64,000 bases of DNA from Isoetes taiwanensis (lineage: Eukaryota; Streptophyta; Lycopodiopsida; Isoetales; Isoetaceae). Location of the stretch: NCBI GenBank assembly GCA_021234155.1, contig JAJEKV010000126.1, positions 1,055,273 to 1,119,272 of the forward strand. Reading direction: 5' to 3'. The notes beneath the pieces were generated by a model. It ran no database searches. It was not told the origin of the DNA and saw nothing but the letters and a program-made list of their open reading frames with translations. Position 1 is the stretch's first letter. Each line of letters begins with the position of its first letter. This document shows positions 23,230-34,472 of this stretch, piece by piece. The position numbers were made by a program, and so were the translations under genes.

Positions 23230-25870
23230 GACGGATTGAGGTGAATGGAGTTTTTTTTCTTTTCCCCCCCTTTTTTTTTGGAGGGAGAATTACGCACCTT
23301 AGTCATGGGAGGAGCTCCTTGTAGACGACGTTGGTTGTAGTCTTTGTCTTATTGTCTTTGTCTGGGAGAATTAGGACATCTTCTCTTTTTCGTATGCGGG
23401 TAACCACTAAGGTTATTTATACACACAACACATATCATAAGGCCCTTGCTCTACTGTGTATAAACAGGTCCAAATACGATCATGCTTGTAGACTTTTTGT
23501 AGTTGCACAAAACCATTGTTTTGCCTTCAAATCTAATTAGTGCGCCGATTCGGGGCCTATAAATCAGTACTATACGATGCTCACGGGTCTTTGGAGTTGG
23601 AAACAGGGCCATGTTTTCCAATTTTACTCGGCAATTATGGCAAGGAACTAGGTTTCTCTTAGTGAATCACTGATTGTTCTGATTTTTTATGTTGACTATG
23701 GTGATGACGGAAGCTCTATCTAAACTCTAATGGGTCAAAAGTTTAGAAAGTACACTCCAAATATCTTGAAGCCAATTTGACAGGCGTGGTCGGTTCTATG
23801 TAAGAAACATGGTTGACTGTTGACTTGACTATATGTAACTTGATAGAATAACTATGCAAGAAAGCGTTAATGTTGCCATGGGCACCTCCGATGCTCAAAT
23901 TGTATTTTTTAATTGAAGAAGGCACTCTGTGCTTGGGCCAGCCTCCTCTATCAGCCTCTTTATGGAGACCATGGACCTCTGAACTTAATATCAAAACAAT
24001 GAGCGTAAATTGTCTTTTACCATCAGTTCGAATTTGCCTAGTCTATGAATCTCCTTACACGGCATATCAAGTTCAAGCTCATGGCACTTCAATACCAAAT
24101 GCAAAGTGCATGATGTGGTTAGTATTCAAAGTTCAGCTCAATCATAATATAACACCTAATGAAGGCATAGGTGGCCAAAAGTAATATGAATCGTGAGCTC
24201 AAGCGGGTGGCACAATAATTTTCCATGGATCTTGTATTGTACCTAGTTGCACACAAAAAGGCAAGACTTGGGTATTTGAAGAAGAGTGCAGGTCTTCATA
24301 ATACGCAGTGGCCTTCATTGGGACTCCCATCTGGCTAGCCATCTTATTCGTCTGTTTTTATCACCATATGGAGCATCTTTTGGACAAAATTACGGTTTTA
24401 AGCATCCTAAGCGTGTATTGTCATAGGTGTTATAGAACCGGTGCATTATAGTTTTCATTCTGTTTTCCTATAATGTGGTAAGAGTGATTTGCTAGCGAAG
24501 AAGGGCGGGTGGAAAAATCGTGATTACATTGCGTTTCTTTGTTCCTTTGCCACAATCGAGGCCGTGTTTACGATTCTCTTGTTGAATCGATTTTTTTTTT
24601 GTTATCGTGGTCTGGAAAAACCTTTAGAGAAATGGCACGCTAGGATATGCGAGAATCTCCAAGCAATTGAGGAGGTATATTTACAACTACATCTTCCTCA
24701 AGTAGGCATTCCTTTCTTGATCTTCTTCCCTTGTAATCTAACAATAGGTTCTGCAATATGGATTTAGAGGCCAACTTTATTTATAAATGTTGCTTTTTCT
24801 GAAATGTCGAATCGTGTAATCTGAGATCCTACTCTAATGCAAATGACATTCACAAACAATTTACTATGAGTAACACGGCCTTGAAACAAAATAGAATGTC
24901 TTTTTATTCTTTCAGCGTAGTAGTCATTTGCATGATCTTTTTCTTGGGTTTTCTGTACAAATATATGTGGCTGCCATCAAGCTGCGGCAAACACGCTTTT
25001 GGCGAGGCCAGTTGCCTCCTTAAATTACGCTATAATGTCGAGTAATCTACCTTACGATGGAATAGCTACAAATCTCTTATACAAACATGTTCTTGGAAGC
25101 CAAAGCAAGTGTGATCTTCCTCACATATTTACGTATTGTGGATCGACCAAGATAAAATCTCCTTCCAACATGCGAGAGGAGATTCTCCATGAGCAAGGAA
25201 GTAAACTACCATATCTCTGACCCTTCTTGGCTCTATGGGAGGCCTTACTTTCTGCCGGGTTTTACAAAATATGGGGCGAAGACCTACCAACTTTTAGAAT
25301 GATGATCTTGACATCTGTAACATTGTCTCCACATATCATCCTCATAAGAGGGCAAGCAATTCCCTGCATGGTTGTCAATGCTATCCTTTTTGTGGTTTGT
25401 CTCAGTGCAACCCAAAATCTTCTTGAAGGCCTCTTTTGGGCTGTCCCCAATGAGAATCAAGGTAAATTGACAAACAAGTCATGAGTTAAATTACCGCATT
25501 CTATGGATTAGGTCTCCATAGCTAAGTCTAAGAGCTTCGGAATCGTGATATGAATCCATGAGGTTTAGGCGAGCTGCTGCAATGCAATGCCGAGCATAAT
25601 AGTGCACAAAACCATGGCAATCATCCTCAAAATCATAGGATCCATATCAAAATCTTCTTAATGCCGGACTATAGCAGCGATTTGGGAAGAAATGGAGGAA
25701 AATAAAACCCATCGAGGTCTGATCAGAAGCGAGCTTTGGGGAAAATGAAAGAAACAAAGCCATTTCATGATTCCAAGATTGGTTCGCTACCAACAAATTG
25801 AATTCGGGCAGGCGGTGGATTTTTGGCGCCTTTGATTCCGGTAACTCAAAGAAAAAGCGGCCATTTGTTA
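23230..25870. other. No gene assigned
   Basis: A 104-codon plus frame (23870-24184) and an 83-codon minus frame (23994-23743) overlap antisense, and neither shows a domain. On the minus strand near 25470-25290 a coding-like piece (ILIGDSPKEAFKKILGC, then YEDDMWRQCYRCQ) is present but unrecognised. A/T and C/T homopolymer runs near 23251-23280 are long. Confidence 0.35.
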
Positions 25871-25881
25871 AGGCAGAGAAG

Positions 25882-25949
25882 AGCTCCTCTCGAGCTCGAG
25901 AGGAGCTATACGTACAAAAAGTATCTCTCGCCGTATATGACGAGAGATA
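25882..25949. repeat. 26-bp perfect palindrome followed by a second hairpin
   Basis: 25882-25907 is a perfect palindrome (13-bp arm AGCTCCTCTCGAG). At 25922-25949 a 9-bp perfect stem TATCTCTCG/CGAGAGATA encloses a 10-base loop. Both share the CTCTCG/CGAGAG core. They lie just beyond the 3' end of the minus-strand LINE. Confidence 0.85.
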
Positions 25950-25978
25950 AAAAATTCGCGATCATGTGGGAAACCTAA

Positions 25979-27985
25979 GAAAGAAAGAAAAAAGAAGAAA
26001 GAAAGTGTATTATGTCCATGGGAAGCCTCAAAGGCCTATTAGACAAACAATCATCAAATGATATCATAAAACAATAGATGAGTCTCTGAGTCCTCATCTA
26101 GCTTATCACTCTCACTCCAAGTGTCTACTTCTTCTACAACCCCCGTTTGTTGGTCATCCAGGAGTCCCGATATCGAGAAGTTCAATCACATACTTCCCTA
26201 AAGTATCCCCATCCAAGGTGAATAGTGATTGGAGATTCTCATGGGATATGTCATATTCCTCTCTAATATTCACATATGACTGACATCTAAGTAATGCATG
26301 ATCTTCGTCTTCTACCTGGTCAGTGTTACAAACTTTACAGTATCTTTGATCCCTAGGGATGATATGCCCCCATCTCCCTACCTCAATCCCCAGATGATGT
26401 GAACTCAGACGTATCCTACAAATGGCATGTCTTTTACGGATGGATATATCGGGTACCAGTTGGGATTGATGTGCTTTTGTATAATATCATCTTAGTCATT
26501 GGTTGGGCCCATAACTTCTTATGGATTCTATCCGATACCCACTTCCTTAAATCTGAATTCACTCGAACCACTTCCTCCCAAGATATCCCCCATTTACTTA
26601 ACCATTTCTTCACATCACAAAGTAGCCCTTTATCTCGGCTTGATAATAAAGCTTTATATGCAATCCGGGTATTCTCCATTAGAAGTACCTTCTTGAGGTA
26701 GGAGATACATCTAATAATGGCTTCCCCTTCTAGAGGCAATAATCCACATTCTGTCAGCATCATGGGATATGGCGTTTGAGCTTTAACCCCTAGCTCCAAT
26801 CGCAGAAACTTCTTAAGAACTTGCTAAAGATCATCCCACAAACATTAAGGGAGACTTGGTCCCCATATTTCGCGACCATCTGACACCACACTCTGTACCA
26901 ATAAATGAAATAACCGTACCTTAAGTTGCCATGACCAAAGGTGTGATCTCCTACACATACTTTGTAAGCGCATACAACGCTTTACGTCCCCCTTCTATTC
27001 TTTTACGAGATACAAGCATTCCAAGCGTGGTTTTACGCTAAAGATAAGACCTGACCAAAAGTACTTATATGATTCCTGAGACATTCTGGGGCTGCTCGAA
27101 ACTGAAATTGGATTGTCTTAGAGCACCTAAGTCATTATATTTGTATTTTCCAAGTTTACTTGCATCCCTATTTGCTCACAGAATGCTGCCAGGCTATCCA
27201 AATGTTTCTGCATATGCTCCTTGGATCTCGCAAAAATAATAACATCATCTGCATACATCAACAATTGGATCACATATCCATGTAATTCCATACCTTCAGG
27301 GCAATGCTCACGTATCCCTTGCTCTAAAGCATCAATAAAGATACCAAACAACGATCGGGGACAATGGACACCCCTGTTTCACTCCGATATTACTATCAAT
27401 TCCTTCTACACCTTTTAGTGAGAACGGCTGAGATAAGTACACCAGAACTTTTTCATATAATACCCGGACTGCATTTCTTAGATCGAGGGGAACATTCAAC
27501 ATCTCTAATCTTCTCCATACTTGGTCACGAGGAACCTTGTCAAAGGCTTTCTTAAAGTCTACAAAAGCCATATATCTTTGGTTTTTCGATCCTTTTACCT
27601 TATCAAATATGGCCTTTAAGGTCAACAAATGGTCTAGTGTGGATCTTCCTGCCCGAAAACCAGCTTGAGACTCTGCTCTCTTTTGGTTAAATTCTGCCCA
27701 GACACTTAATTTTTTCTCCAGTATAGTAGAAAATAGTTTTGCAAATAGATTACTTACCAAAATTGTTCGATAATTGCCTACCTCATGCCGATCCGCCTTT
27801 GTGTATAGGCACAACTCTGTTTTCTACACCATTCATCCGGGAACCCTTGTTCTGTTTGCCTTATTAAACATCTCGCTATTATGGGATGTATATCGGACCC
27901 AGCCCATTTCGGATGTTACCGCCGGAGACCCCAAAGATCGGAGCTTTGCCATTTGCCGGGAAGCTATACCCTCCTCTAGCCCACC
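25979..27985 (-). mobile_element. LINE, reverse transcriptase and C-terminal zinc motif
   Basis: Read on the minus strand, the RT domain begins near 27985 (EEGIAS; then HPKWAG, with a shift). It continues HEVGNYRTILVSNLFAKLF, AGFRAGRSTLDHLL, AFVDFKKAFDKVPRDQVW, GVKQGCPLSP and the catalytic YADD box in LLMYADDVIIFARS (27127-27351). Downstream are a conserved helical region (26799-26434) and the C-terminal zinc-like motif CKVCNTDQVEDEDHALLRC (about 26345-26283). The coding part ends near 26060 and is followed by a TTTC-rich simple tail to 25979. A single-base shift joins the two RT frames near 27340. The motif order is that of a non-LTR element. The endonuclease part probably lies at 30.17-30.88 kb. 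Confidence 0.9.
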
Positions 27986-30100
27986 GCCCCTAGCGCCCGG
28001 GATCGGACTAAGCGACCCCATGTAGAGTGGCGGGGGAAAAAAGCGCGGCGGCAACAAATAGGATGGGATTGGATTGATTTGGCTTCCGAAGTCATCGGGA
28101 GCTCCAACACGGATCACGCGGCTACGGCATCGGCGGCATGGGTTGTTGAAGTTTTGCCCAAAAACCTTTGTCTTGATCCCGCTTGGCTCAGCTCTGGGCT
28201 ACCCAGCCAACAGGCTCTGGGTTATCTCCCTTCAGCGTCACATAGGCGATCCGGGGCTGGCACCAATCACAGAAATTCATGGTATAGGCACGCCGGCACC
28301 AGCAACCCGGATCTCGATAAAGAAAGACAAATAAAACGGTTGGCTTCGGTTGGTTTGAACCACGAGGCGGGGGGCTATGATATGGCATCGTGATTGATTG
28401 GTTACGCCCTTCACCATGGCTGGCGATTAACCCTGAAGTTCGCCCTCAATTTGGCAGCCCAAGTATCCAAGCACCTCTCACCTTCCGATTATTCAAGGCT
28501 TACGGGGTTTCCCCGGCCGCGGAACAACCGTCTAATCCCTTTTACGCCGGTGTCCTGAGGTGTGCTTTGTTGGGTCTTATCCCATCTATTACGTGTTTTC
28601 TTTTCTCTTTCCATTACACATTTCATTTCTTTAGACACATTAAGGGTCTAGTCCGCCAATTGTGGCTCTTGCTCATCTTTGTTGGTTTTACATTTGTTCT
28701 TTGATTTACCTTGGTGCATTGCTCCCCAAGTGTTTGTCCTTCCTCTCCTCACTTACGGCCTAGTAAAGCGTCGGCATGACCAGGAGAAGATTAAAGCGCA
28801 TGGCTAGGGAGACCGCCAAATTAAAAAAAAATCGATTCACACTGCGTCGGGGCTCGACAAACCCTATGACCCCACAATTGAGCCATACCGCCCGGGCAGC
28901 CCCTTCTTTGGGCGGCGTCCCATCGACCCATCCTTAGGTGCATCTTTGGGCTGCGGCCTTGGGGAGGATTGATGCTCGCTCGATGTTTGCCAGCCGGGGA
29001 TGCTTGCGGGATCCACCGCGGTCCGCTCTGGTTATTCTCCGCGAGACATACGCTTTCGAGTTGCCACTAGAGGCGGGTACAACTTCTTGAGTTATTGCTA
29101 CGATCTGCGGGGCCGCGGCTTAGCCGATCCGCGATAATGTTTCACCAACCTCTATACGCGGGCCCTCGCGACCATGTGAGTGCTATGCTGCGGCCGATGC
29201 TATGCACGGGGCCGATGAACCCGGTCTCAATACCCGCCTGGCCTCACTTGCAGTTTGTTGCACTTTGCCCATCTTGGGGTCGCCTTCGAGTTTGGTAGGG
29301 CCACGAGAACATCCCGACCACTTACTTTTGCGTATTGTAGGTGCGAAAGAGGCGGGTAACTGGCACACTTCTGAGATGAAATTTGCCCTCTTTTTTCGGT
29401 CGAATTGATGCACATACTGTAGAGCGGCATCCTTTATTGTGGGTTGGGTTGGAGGCGACCGGCCCCGTCATCTCTTGAGTGCGATTTCGGGGATGCTCTT
29501 TCGGTACGCACATCTTCACGGCATGGCAATCATTTGAAGGGAACCACCTTCTGTTCGGGAAGATTTGACCCGGCCGCAACTGCGGTAGGGAAAGAAGAGC
29601 TATGTCGGTCTTGGCGAGGCTTCGCCTAGCGGAAATGGGCGGTGTATAGGGGAGGCGGGCTATCGTGGAGGATGATGGCCTGGCGATCCACGGGCAGGTT
29701 TTAGCATAGCCCGCGGGCTCCCTTGTTTTTAGGTTGGTTCGGTTTCCTTTATTTGTGTGTTGTAACAGGGGGCTTAGACCCGGTGTTACGTTCGCATTTT
29801 TTTTTGGGCCTCGTTGCGGTAGGGCTTATGCCCCTTTGTTTGTTCGGTCCCATAACCCGATTGGGTTCGTGGGCGTTAAAAATTTCTTCCTTCCTTCCTT
29901 CCTTCCTTTGTGATTTTCGAGACCGGATCTATGACATGCTTCATCCCTTGCCATATTTTCGTTGTGATACGGTTGGTTTACATAATTCCACAGATCGAGG
30001 GAGGATTCTAATGGGATGTCATTATGTCCTCTTCGTTTAAGCCTTTGCCAAAACAATTTCGGTTCATCTAAGTATCAGCGGCACGAGAAGGAGTTGGCAT
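27986..30100. other. GC-rich block interrupting the LINE
   Basis: This 2.1 kb block separates LINE endonuclease (30.17-30.88 kb) from RT (27.13-27.99 kb), which would normally be only several hundred bases apart. It is clearly richer in CG dinucleotides than its flanks, contains open but unrecognised frames on both strands (for example 28079-28393 and 29183-29430) and ends on its right side with a (TTCC)n-tailed repeat. It is probably one or more inserted elements. I could not find a target-site duplication. Confidence 0.5.
29815..29908 (+). repeat. 3' end of (TTCC)n-tailed interspersed repeat, copy 2
   Basis: GGGCTTATGCCCCTTTG, then CCCATAACCCGATTGGGTT, CGTGGGCGTTAAA and a TTCC tail (29885-29908). 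It matches the minus-strand copy at 11057-11150, so the two copies are inverted with respect to each other and about 18.7 kb apart. Confidence 0.72.
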
Positions 30101-30169
30101 TTTAGCATATAACATCTTTTCTTCTTTCTCACAATTTGCTTATATAACATTTCATCTGTACTTTACTTT

Positions 30170-30877
30170 TGGGGTCACAATGTTTCCGGCATTTTTTGCA
30201 TTCGGCACTCTAAATCGAACCATGATTTGCATGGCGGAACCTTTTGCGCTCGAGATGTAAAGACCTCACGCGCAGCTTCATCCAATATACTTATTAGTGA
30301 CTGATTTACATCATGGAGGCCATCTCTCTTATAGATATCAGCCAACTTGCTTTCCACACAGCTCTGGTAATGTGTTTGTAGATGTTGCTTCATGAAATAT
30401 CCCTGTTGCCTATTATGTGGATGAACGGCAGAGATATATTTACTTGTAGGCTGAAAAATAAAGGACTATGGTCTGATTCTATTGCCTCTTCCCCTACTGT
30501 GAAGCTAGTAAGAGAATCCACAGATGTTTCTGACATAACAAGATAATCTACTGTGCTCCTCATTCTGCAAGTATTCTTAATTGTGTCAGGAAATTTGCTT
30601 ACCCCATTGCAAATCAAGAGATTTGCGCTGCTACACAAGTTCAGAAATTGCCTTATCGTTTTGGTAATCACCGAATCTTTAGATTCTCTTTTACGTCCAC
30701 ATTTTTGCTAATCTGATTCGTCCATGGGCTCCAACCATAAGGGATTTTTGTCACCAGTGAAAGAGGTGGCTTGTAGGTTACTAGTCCTGGCATTAAAATC
30801 ACTTGTAAGGATTACATTCCCTTGTTCCCGGAATTTCATAACATCCCCGCACTCCAATCCAAAAAATATATCTTAGC
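30170..30877 (-). mobile_element. LINE endonuclease domain
   Basis: Minus-strand frames read SDFNARTSNLQATSF (the GDFNAR box of the apurinic-type endonuclease), then RQFLNLCSSANLLICNG, STVDYLVMSE and the terminal ESDHSPLFFSL, which contains the catalytic SDH motif. The linker with KSWFDLECR follows. This is the 5' half of ORF2 of the LINE family seen at 25.98-27.99 kb. Its own 5' side is cut at about 30878 by the simple tail of another LINE copy. Confidence 0.85.
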
Positions 30878-30918
30878 TAGAGGGAGGGAGGAAGGGAGGG
30901 AGGGAGAGAGAGAGAGAC
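30878..30918. repeat. (GGGA)n(GA)n simple repeat, LINE 3' tail
   Basis: GGGA/GGAA/GAGA microsatellite which, read on the minus strand, is the simple tail of the LINE 3' fragment at 30878-31920. Confidence 0.8.
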
Positions 30919-31920
30919 TAAAATAGAATGTCGATTATTTCGTCTTTGAGACCATCAAGTCTAGAAGACATAACAGTAAGAAAATATGTACAATCATCAT
31001 CATGGAAGTTCTCTTCCCAAAATGCCCTCAGTAGGGGCATCATTGGACTCTCTACTCTCATCTTCATCATAAAAATCAAGTAAATGTTTATAATTCAAAA
31101 TAGACATCTCATGCATTTTCAGCACCTCTATTAGAAAGTCTCCAATAGCGGTGGCTTCAAAGTGTAAAAACTTTAAGAAGTGTCTTGACATTTGTGAGCC
31201 GGAAGCTACTTATGTTCTGGTAAGCAGGGAGAGCAGTATCAAATGTTCTTCATCCTCAATCTTGTCACAGCCGCATACTACGGTTCTCCCGTCATTCTAC
31301 CTCCACTTCCAAATGGTGAGAGCTAAGCCTTAGTCTGCATACAGTTTGCCTTTTGTGTGGAGAGATGGTGCTTCTTGTAAGGATGGATTTAATATTGTCC
31401 TATAGAAGCCCATTTTTGTGCCAACGCTATTGTGCCATAATTTCCATTGCACATTTGCATGTACCCAAGCTCTTATGTTGTTCCCTTTCGTAGGCATTTC
31501 GTATAATGACATCCCCCATTTATTTAGCCACTCTTGAATGTTTGTATACAAACCTTATTAGTGGGGCGACTATTGTCATCCATCTTGAGAACTTTTTGCA
31601 CATACCTCAATGTTTGGCGTAATGCTTACGCTAGTAGTATAGGTGAAGTTGCTTGCATTTTATAGCCTAATTTTGTTATCAAGAAATTTCTTTTGTACTT
31701 TCTCGATCCTCTTCCAAGCATCTAGAAAATGATCTGGCCCCCATACCTCACATACATATAGGAGAATGCTTTGGACAAGTGCATGGTAGTTTTTTCTTTA
31801 GCCCCCAATCAAAAATTTCTGCTTTTTTACATTTCCTTTGCAAAGCATACAATGCTTTCAAGCCCCCATCCACTCTTTGTTCTGCTACTTTACTTCAGCT
31901 ATAAGTCCCAACCCAAGTAT
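30878..31920 (-). mobile_element. LINE 3' fragment inserted next to LINE endonuclease
   Basis: Broken minus-strand frames resemble the C-terminal part of the 25.98 kb LINE. These are an YLG-like segment near 31915, LNKWGMSLYEMP (compare LSKWGISWEEVV) at 31551-31330, the zinc-like CGCDKIEDEEHLIL at about 31290-31210, and the C-terminus at 31191-31000. The copy ends in a (TCTC)n(TCCC)n simple tail (30918-30878) immediately before the endonuclease domain of another copy. A 5'-truncated LINE has therefore landed inside or beside an older one. Confidence 0.78.
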
Positions 31921-33190
31921 ATATAGGTACGTGCAATTTCTACCTTATTTCCTTCATGGTTCAGGCAGGTCGCCCAGCTCATCTAGGCATGGGCATCCTC
32001 TGACATGGAAGCAGCTGTCTAATTGAAAATCCTAGTTGCCTTCGCGTTTGTGGGTTTCAAATAATAAATAATAAAGCCTTAAAAAGATAAATCAAAAAAG
32101 TTTTTAAAAAGTTTGTTAAGTTTAAAAATAACAAGCCCTTAAAAGATAAACCAATAAATAATATAAGCCCTTAAAATAATATAAGCTTCTTTATTTCTTC
32201 TTTCATTTTTAACTACATATTTTCCTCTCTATTTATATGAACTCTCAATTGTTCAGCACACACAAAAAAAACCCCATTTTTGAATAAACCTTTTTTTTCC
32301 CAACAAAAAACTTGTAAAATTTATTTGCCAATGTAATGGATGATTGATATCATTTATATTACTAAGCATTTTGTTTGGATGATTGAGTATATTACCAAAT
32401 TGTTTTTTACTATCCTTTTGATTGTTTCATTAAAGCCACCGGTAATGTATTATTGTGCAAGTTTCAAACCATCTACACTTGTCAATGCATCAAACAGTAA
32501 AAATTGCAATCTTAATGTAGTTCCTCAGCCTCAAGCTAATGATGATGCTTGGAAGTCATCGACTCTGTTACAAAAGTTTCATATCAAAGATTTAGTGATT
32601 GGCTTTATAAGGATATATCTAGTGCATCTAGAAAGGCCAGGATATCAGCTGCTTTATAGGAGTTGTCTGAAGGAAGTAAGGATGAGTAGTCGGCAATTTT
32701 GGATACATTGAAATCTCGACAGACTCAGCAATAACAATTACCTGCATATGACATATTTTACCAGTTTGATTGTTATAGTGTAGTTCAATGCGTAAGATAC
32801 CCAAACCCACCCTCCCTAACAAATTGCCCCTTAATAGGGGGCAATCCAAAAATTGAAGAAGGGGATCTTGAGAAAAGGCAAATTGGCTACAACCCCGATG
32901 CTACTAAAAACAAGGTGCTGCGCACGGAGGGTTGCCCTCTATGGCCGGAGGGTGAAGTGGCATAAATCATACCCACCTGATGATATAACAATCACAAAAT
33001 TGCACAAAATTTGAAGTTTCACAACCTGTCAAATGAAAAGATGAAAAGAACAAAGATCGGATCACTCCCCAGCCAAACATACTATACTAATTCACAGCTC
33101 TTACTTGTGAAATCGACATTTTGCTATCTAATGTGTATTCTAAACTAGAGCTTTTATGCTATAAATTTTAGTGTTAGACTAATTTTGTCC

Positions 33191-33270
33191 GAGTAGCCAT
33201 AAATTATGGATTCTAGATCTAAGAAGACATGAGCAGCCATGACTTATGGATTCTAAATCTAACAAGACTG
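33191..33270. repeat. Tandem duplication, 2 x 40 bp
   Basis: Units start GAGTAGCCATAAATTATGG and GAGCAGCCATGACTTATGG and both continue ATTCTA.ATCTAA.AAGAC. Diverged by several substitutions. Confidence 0.75.
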
Positions 33271-33415
33271 AAGCTCTATATCTATGGTGGTGCACATGAT
33301 TGACCAGGTAAAAGAAGCGCCTATGAGTGTACTTTATGGCTAAGGTATGAGGTGCCATGTACACATTCCTTATACGTGTTTTTACTTGTCTAATGCCCTA
33401 TAAAGTTACGTACGT

Positions 33416-33475
33416 TACGAGTATAATACCTATATGGTCATCACATACGAGTATAATGCCTGTATGGTCGTCACA
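33416..33475. repeat. Tandem duplication, 2 x 30 bp
   Basis: TACGAGTATAAT.CCT.TATGG, then TC.TCACA, repeated twice in tandem with three or so differences. Confidence 0.8.
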
Positions 33476-34472
33476 CTTAACTTAACATCAGTTCAGTTGT
33501 AAGGCATAGCATAGATGACAAATGTGACGTGGGTGAATTTTCTATAGCGCACTGTAATTTTGTTGAGATAAACCGGTTAGAACTGTATATAAATATAAGG
33601 GCCGTCATTAGTGAGTAGAATTCTGGCTCATTATCTCAATAAAACAATGATTGAACATGGATAAGTATTGAGCACAAGAATTGATCCTTTATATGTAGAT
33701 GTTACCATGATTGTTTCTAGTGTATCCTTTACAATGAACATTCAAAGAAAGATAGATAGCGAGAAAGTTCTGAAGCGAGAAGTCTGCCATTAGATCATTT
33801 GCATCCACTTCTTGCTTCTCTCAAGAGCAATCTTTTTTGTCAATAGGGCCTTCTTTTTTATGGCTTATGGGATGGTTGTGAAGTTGCTACATGCCTCATC
33901 AAAAGTAGAAATCCCGCCATAAGGAGTGCCAAACTCATTCACTTTTCGGAAAGCCTCTCAGTTATACATGTGGATAAAGTTCTAGCTCGTCTTAAATGTG
34001 GAGCAGAATGATGCCCGCCTGTTTTAACCCGTCTTATAGTGTTTGGATATAATCCCAGCTTGGCTTAAATGTCTTAATACTGCTTTGGTTTATATTTGAA
34101 CTTACACCACAAGACATTGCTAAACCCCTCAGGACAGACCAATAACTAATAGGTGATAAAGAGCTTTTGCATAGAGCAACGTGTCTGGGTAGTATATGTT
34201 TTAACATTAAAAAATCACTTCATAATAAGGACACAAATAGGTGACGCCTGACCTCAATTGAAAGTTTCCACTACATATCAGGCAGGATAGTAAGGATATG
34301 GATACATATTGCATCTAACATGTGAGATTTCTTTGCTACTTTAAAAGAGTTGCTGGCATAGAAGTTTCAATTATCTTTCAAACATGCCATTGGGACAGAC
34401 TCTGTTGCAAAAATAGTGACAAATTTCTAATGGGAAGCAAAATGGTTTTGCACTCTTTAGTGTGCATATACC

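Larger units (their letters stand above)
31921..34472. other. No gene recognised; short tandem duplications
   Basis: AT-rich sequence. A 123-codon plus frame (32340-32711) shows no domain. An inverted TTTTTGGATTGCCCC-type hairpin lies at about 32812-32850. A TATA-like TATAAATATAAG near 33588-33599, with AATAAA about 40 bases later, resembles an LTR promoter region but has no partner. Confidence 0.35.

Noticed and set aside
32340-32711. 123-codon plus frame
   Set aside because: AT-rich, no recognisable domain, no splice partners; probably chance.
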